The position numbers and the translations under genes are program-made. The notes beneath the pieces are model-generated. The model searched no databases. It had not been told where the DNA came from and worked only from the letters and a program-made list of their open reading frames with translations. From assembly GCF_014649695.1 (NCBI RefSeq), contig NZ_BMTN01000004.1:124001-188000 (forward strand): a stretch of 64,000 nucleotides of DNA. Reading direction: 5' to 3'. Positions within the stretch are counted from its first letter, which is position 1. Each line of letters begins with the position of its first letter. Of the stretch, positions 60,407 to 64,000 are shown piece by piece. The DNA comes from Streptomyces kurssanovii (GTDB lineage Bacteria; Actinomycetota; Actinomycetes; Streptomycetales; Streptomycetaceae).

Positions 60407-60999
60407 CCGCCCTTGGGTTCCCTGCAGCCGCCCTCGACGTAGTGCGCGTGCGCCTCCGCCTTCGCCGGGTCGGTCAGGGTGCCGGTGATGCACGGACCGG
60501 CGTCCGGGATGCCGAACGTGAATCCCGTGGCGGTGCCTGTTTCGTACACCTCCACCGTTTCCGGCGGATAGCCGAGACGGCCGAGTGCGGAGCGCAGCGC
60601 CTTCTCGTCGTGCACACCCTCCAGGCCGGCGGTGATCCGGCGGGCGTGGGCGTCGCCCCGGCAGCGGGCGTCGTTGTCCAGGCGTGCCTGCGCCTTGTAG
60701 GCGTGGTTCTCCGCGACCCTGCGGGCCCATGGGTCGGTGGGCGCCTCGGAAGGGGTCGGTTCCTCCGACGGCTTGGCCGGCGCGTCGGCGCAGATCTTCG
60801 CCACCTCCGGGAACTTCCGGTCGTGTGCGGCTTTTGCCGCCTTGACCTGTGCCGCGTGGTCGATGCCCGGCGCGCTCGACGCGTCACGCGGGGGAGAGGC
60901 GCCGGTGTCGTCGCCGACGAGGGTCCCGCAACCGGCGGCGAGGGGCAGCGACAGCAGCAGGGCGGACACGCCGGTCATGGCGGGGGCGAGTCGTTTCAC
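60400..60999 (-). CDS. Lipoprotein related to the one at 63222
   Basis: A 199-residue exported lipoprotein. The signal peptide MKRLAPAMTGVSALLLSLPL ends in the lipobox LAAGC. The C-terminal 80 residues (ARRITAGLEGV...LRSALGRLGYPPETVEVYE...FTFGIPDAGPCITG) match in order the tail of the lipoprotein at 63222. The function is unknown. The middle is Pro/Glu-rich. It overlaps the ATP-binding gene by seven bases at the 3' end. Confidence 0.75.
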   Translation of the reverse strand: MKRLAPAMTGVSALLLSLPLAAGCGTLVGDDTGASPPRDASSAPGIDHAAQVKAAKAAHDRKFPEVAKICADAPAKPSEEPTPSEAPTDPWARRVAENHAYKAQARLDNDARCRGDAHARRITAGLEGVHDEKALRSALGRLGYPPETVEVYETGTATGFTFGIPDAGPCITGTLTDPAKAEAHAHYVEGGCREPKGGH

Positions 61000-61273
61000 C
61001 TGTGCACTCCGGCGGTCAGCGAGGGGCGTGGCATACGCGTTCGCTGATCATCTCGCCCCGCGGACGGCGTTGTCATGAGTACGCCTACTTATGCGGGTGC
61101 GCCGTGTCCGGCCGAGGGCTAGGCTCGGCCGTGTGACTGCCGGGTCGGCCATGGGCCACGCACGAGTGAGGCGCCCGGCCTCGGCGTGAGCGCGGGGCGG
61201 GCCAGGGGTCCGCCGTTGTCTCTCCTTCTCTGACCTGTCCCTTGAGGAACCAAGACTGGAGAGTCACCACACC

Positions 61274-61681
61274 ATGCCTCAGCAGCAACCGCCCGTCACC
61301 ACCGTTCAGTTGAACCACACCGCCGTGTACGCCAAGGACCGGCGCCTGTCGGCGGAGTTCATCGCCGCCGTCCTGGGCGTCGAAGTCGCCGCGCCGTTCG
61401 GGCCGTTCCTGCCCGTGGACCTCGGCAACGGCGTGACGCTCGACTACTACGAGCTGACCGACGAGCCGATCCAGGCGCAGCACTACGCGTTCCTGGTGCC
61501 CGACGAGCAGTTCGACGCGATGATCGCCCGCCTGGAGGCGATCGGCGTCACGTACTACGCCGACCCCAGCCACACCGAACCGGACGCGATCAACCGGCTG
61601 TTCGGCGGTCGCGGCGCGTACTTCGACGACCCGAGCGGCCACAACATGGAGATCATGACCCGTCCCTACGCCCGGCCGTAG
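61274..61681 (+). CDS. VOC (glyoxalase/bleomycin-resistance fold) protein
   Basis: A 135-residue vicinal-oxygen-chelate protein. The metal-ligand pattern is H15 in QLNHTAVYA, QHYAFLVPDEQFD in the middle and NMEIMTRP near the end, the H-x-E arrangement of dioxygenases and resistance proteins. GHNMEIM is a strong hallmark. The reaction is unknown. It is followed by a hairpin shared with the convergent phytase gene. Confidence 0.85.
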   Translation: MPQQQPPVTTVQLNHTAVYAKDRRLSAEFIAAVLGVEVAAPFGPFLPVDLGNGVTLDYYELTDEPIQAQHYAFLVPDEQFDAMIARLEAIGVTYYADPSHTEPDAINRLFGGRGAYFDDPSGHNMEIMTRPYARP

Positions 61682-61699
61682 CGGACCGGGGTTCCGTAC

Positions 61700-61730
61700 G
61701 CGCGGGGGCGGCCGGTCGCCGCCCCCGCGC
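61700..61730. terminator. Bidirectional hairpin between VOC and phytase genes
   Basis: GCGCGGGGGCGGC pairs perfectly with GCCGCCCCCGCGC around a five-base loop, 19 bp from one stop and 10 bp from the other. Confidence 0.8.
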
Positions 61731-61739
61731 GGGCCGGGC

Positions 61740-63047
61740 TCAGCCGACGGTGTCGAGGGCGTCGGCCAGGTCGACGAACTTGAAGTTGGTCGCCTCGCGG
61801 TCACCGTCCCCGGGAGCGTCGTGGCCGTCCTGGACGACGAGCAGGCCGTTCGGGTACCGGTGGCCGAGCGGGGCGTTGAGCACGGCCGCGCCGTCGCACT
61901 CCTCGGAGCCGTCGAGCGTGGCGGAGGCGGCGGTGATCCGGAAGCCGCCCTCGTACTCGTTACGGTCGCCGACCTCGCGGTCGTAGAGGGCGAAGCTGTT
62001 GTCGCCCTGGCCGGAGGCGATCACATAGCCGTCGCCGTCCGGCTCGGTGAGCAGGGCCAGCCCTTCGACATCTGCTGCCAGCCGGGTGCCGCCGTAGCCC
62101 GGGTCGGCGCCGGGCGTGCACTCCTCGGTCTCCTCGTCGTACGTGCCGGGGACGCCGTACTCGCGGACCTTGTCGACGAGGACGGGCCTGCCGGTGAAGT
62201 CGGCGGGCATCCGCCAGACGCCCACGCGCTCCTGGCCCGCGTAGAGCATGCCGTTCGCCGGGTCGACGACCATGCCCTCGACCTGGGGAAGTTCACCGGG
62301 TTCGCCGCACGGGGACCAGGAGGTGCCGTCGGGGAGGCGGAAGGCGGAGGGCAGTTCGACGGTGCGGATCTTGCGATAGCCGACCGTGCCGTCGGGACGG
62401 GCGGTGATCTCCAGCAGGGCGATGCCCGTCCGGTTGCGGCGGCTGGCCAGGGCGTAGGAGCGGCCCGTCGACCGGTCGGTCCAGGTGGCCAGGCCGTAGG
62501 CGGTCGCCTGCTCGTTGATCTCGTCCTGGCCGGACGAGAACACGGGCGCGGCCGCGGGATCGGTGACGTCGGTCAGCGGGCCGCCGGGGCGGTCGCGGTC
62601 GATGCGGTAGAAGCGCAGGCGGTCGTTGCCGCGGTCGCTGACGACGGCGAGGTCGGCGCGGCCGGCGCCGAGCCGGAGGCCCTGGAGGAGGTCGACGTTG
62701 TTGAAGCGACCGGGGGCGTCGTCCTCCGTGGCCGGGGTGGGCGCCGCGATCGACTGGACCTGGCGTGCGTCGAGGTCGTAGACCCGCAGGCCGCCCTCCT
62801 TCGCCGTGGCGACGACGAGGCTGCGGCCCGGGTCGGCGGTGTTGCGCCAGATCGCGGGGTCGTCGGCGTTGGCGTTGCCGCCCGCCTCGTCGTCGTAGAG
62901 CGTGGCCGTCTCGGCCCGCGGCTGGACGGCGGGAAGAGCGTCGGCCCGGCCGTGCGGGTGGGCGGCGGCGGGCACGGTCGCGGCGACGGCCGCGAGGGCC
63001 GCACCCGCCACGAGAGCGGCGGTGCGGAGGGGGCGGCGCGGGGTCAC
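61740..63047 (-). CDS. Secreted beta-propeller phytase (3-phytase type)
   Basis: A 435-residue exported enzyme that frees phosphate from phytate, calcium-dependent in the family. A signal peptide (LRTAALVAGAALAAVAATVP) ends near AAAHPHG. The propeller starts at TLYDDEAGGNANADDPAIW and continues with FNNVDLLQGLRLG, DLAVVSDRGNDRLRFYRI, LPQVEGMVVDPANGMLYAGQE and DVEGLALL, all phytase motifs. The GTG at 63047 has a GAGGAGCTC site. It stands alone; I see no clear PhoP box in the 175 bp upstream. Confidence 0.9.
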   Translation of the reverse strand: MTPRRPLRTAALVAGAALAAVAATVPAAAHPHGRADALPAVQPRAETATLYDDEAGGNANADDPAIWRNTADPGRSLVVATAKEGGLRVYDLDARQVQSIAAPTPATEDDAPGRFNNVDLLQGLRLGAGRADLAVVSDRGNDRLRFYRIDRDRPGGPLTDVTDPAAAPVFSSGQDEINEQATAYGLATWTDRSTGRSYALASRRNRTGIALLEITARPDGTVGYRKIRTVELPSAFRLPDGTSWSPCGEPGELPQVEGMVVDPANGMLYAGQERVGVWRMPADFTGRPVLVDKVREYGVPGTYDEETEECTPGADPGYGGTRLAADVEGLALLTEPDGDGYVIASGQGDNSFALYDREVGDRNEYEGGFRITAASATLDGSEECDGAAVLNAPLGHRYPNGLLVVQDGHDAPGDGDREATNFKFVDLADALDTVG

Positions 63048-63221
63048 ATGAGCTCCTCTATGTCGAGTACATGACGCTTCGCTCGTCGTAGTGGACCCTT
63101 GTCGCGCCCGGTGGGCAATGCGTGATGGCCGCATGGCGCCCAGGTGAATTCGGGCGAGCCGACGCGAACCGGGGGCGGCGGTGGCGCCGCCGTACCGTTC
63201 CGCGCGCGCGTCGGGCCGTGG

Positions 63222-63938
63222 TCACTGCTTCCGCTTCACCGACGTGAACGGGCCGGTACCGGAAGCTCCGAAGAACTCGATGTCGGTGCTCTCTCCGGCC
63301 GCCGATCCCTTCAGGCAGAGCGAGCCGCCCGTGACCCGCAGGTCGACGAAGAACCGCGTGGCCGGGCCGGCCTGCTCGAGACCGTGGATGCGCTCGTCGA
63401 TGTAGCCGAGACCGTTCAGGACCTTCCTGACCTTGGCGGGGGTGGGATCGGCCAGGCCCATGAGCGCGTGGGTGACCCGCTCGACATGGAGGTGGCCCGC
63501 GCACCACTCGGCAGCGCTCATGTCCACTCCTGGACCCGTCGTGGGCGCCGCGGGGTCGTCACCGTCCTGCCACGGCGTCTTCGCCGGGCCGGTCCTGGGC
63601 GTCTTCGCCGGGCCGGTCGTCGGCGTTTCCGCCGGAGCGACCGACTCCTCACCGGACGACGGGGTTTCCGCGGAGCACGGCTGCGCGACCGTCTCCAGCA
63701 TCTCCGCGAAAGCCACCTGCGGTTGGGGGGCGGCCGGTGACTCTGTGGCCCGGGCGCCGACGGCTACGGCGGGGTTGCTGCGGGAGCCGTCGGCACCTGG
63801 TCTCTCGCTGCCGCAGGCGGTGAGCGCCAGAGTCGCGGCGACGACCGTCACGACGATGCTGAGCCGCAGACGGCGCGGCGAGCGGACGGTCGAGCCGGTC
63901 GGGGCGGGAGAGTCGGCGAGGGCGGTGGTGTGTGTCAT
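63222..63938 (-). CDS. Lipoprotein related to the one at 60400
   Basis: A 238-residue lipoprotein. The signal peptide has RSPRRLRLS then a hydrophobic core and ends in the lipobox LTAC. A Pro/Thr linker repeats TGPAKTP. The C-terminal domain (VERVTHALMGL...VRKVLNGLGYIDERIHGLEQ...FFVDLRVTGGSLCLKG) parallels the tail of the lipoprotein at 60400. The ATG at 63938 is used; the longer frame to 63971 adds a non-signal stretch. The function is unknown. Confidence 0.78.
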   Translation of the reverse strand: MTHTTALADSPAPTGSTVRSPRRLRLSIVVTVVAATLALTACGSERPGADGSRSNPAVAVGARATESPAAPQPQVAFAEMLETVAQPCSAETPSSGEESVAPAETPTTGPAKTPRTGPAKTPWQDGDDPAAPTTGPGVDMSAAEWCAGHLHVERVTHALMGLADPTPAKVRKVLNGLGYIDERIHGLEQAGPATRFFVDLRVTGGSLCLKGSAAGESTDIEFFGASGTGPFTSVKRKQ

Positions 63939-64000
63939 GCGCACAGTCTTCGACCGAGCCGCCCGCTGCACTTGAGTACGCGTACTCGGTCCGACCGCGG

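Overview
The window is uniformly high-GC, densely coded actinomycete chromosome, almost certainly Streptomyces. Genus-typical signs are a DasR-type amino-sugar regulon, a WhiJ-like XRE/DUF397/ATP-binding triad, a futalosine (mqnB/mqnD) pair, a groES-less groEL under CIRCE control, and DUF3263, DUF3027, DUF4031 and DUF2771 proteins. The order nagA-nagK ... otsB/otsA ... thrC-cysO-csp-groEL ... murQ ... csp-mqnD-mqnB matches, from memory, the SCO4284-SCO4327 region of S. coelicolor. This is therefore mostly core chromosome. I see no prophage, plasmid, CRISPR array, complete insertion sequence or tRNA.

Layout. 0-4 kb: amino-sugar catabolism (truncated PfkB sugar kinase, nagA, nagK-type ROK kinase) diverging from a sugar-binding lipoprotein, with two DasR-like operators between them. 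4-9 kb: trehalose synthesis (otsB and otsA convergent around a 0.2-kb inverted-repeat element) and glucosyl-3-phosphoglycerate synthase. 8.6-13 kb: a SAM riboswitch ahead of thrC and cysO, a cold-shock gene, and groEL under two CIRCE boxes. 13-26.6 kb: an exported peptidase, three MFS transporters (one with an ArsR-type repressor), an ABC exporter pair, and rpiR-murQ for MurNAc-6-P. 26.6-31 kb: an HD hydrolase, copA with a CsoR-like operator, and cutC with a third DasR-like site. 31-40 kb: three helicase-type proteins (HelD-like, XPB-like, and a WYL-tailed helicase-associated protein). 40-44.5 kb: a siderophore ABC system with an iron box. 44.5-48 kb: HAD phosphatase, cold-shock protein, mqnD-mqnB, lipoprotein. 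48-58.5 kb: MFS protein, DUF3027, a sacsin/Hsp90-like ATPase, a CDF metal exporter, a methyltransferase, a VapBC-like pair and a winged-helix protein. 58.7-64 kb: WhiJ-like triad, two related lipoproteins, a VOC protein and a beta-propeller phytase.

The genes link into modules. MurQ yields GlcNAc-6-P, which NagA deacetylates; NagK feeds the same pool. DasR (sensing GlcN-6-P in this genus) probably controls nagK-nagA, the sugar-binding lipoprotein and perhaps cutC. SAM probably controls thrC and the sulfur carrier cysO together.

The most interesting non-coding signal is a set of small palindromic repeats. One is a TA-flanked MITE-like element whose ends supply the stop codons of otsB and otsA. 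Another is a roughly 36-bp repeat with six copies: two nested in a larger palindromic element and one in frame inside mqnD.
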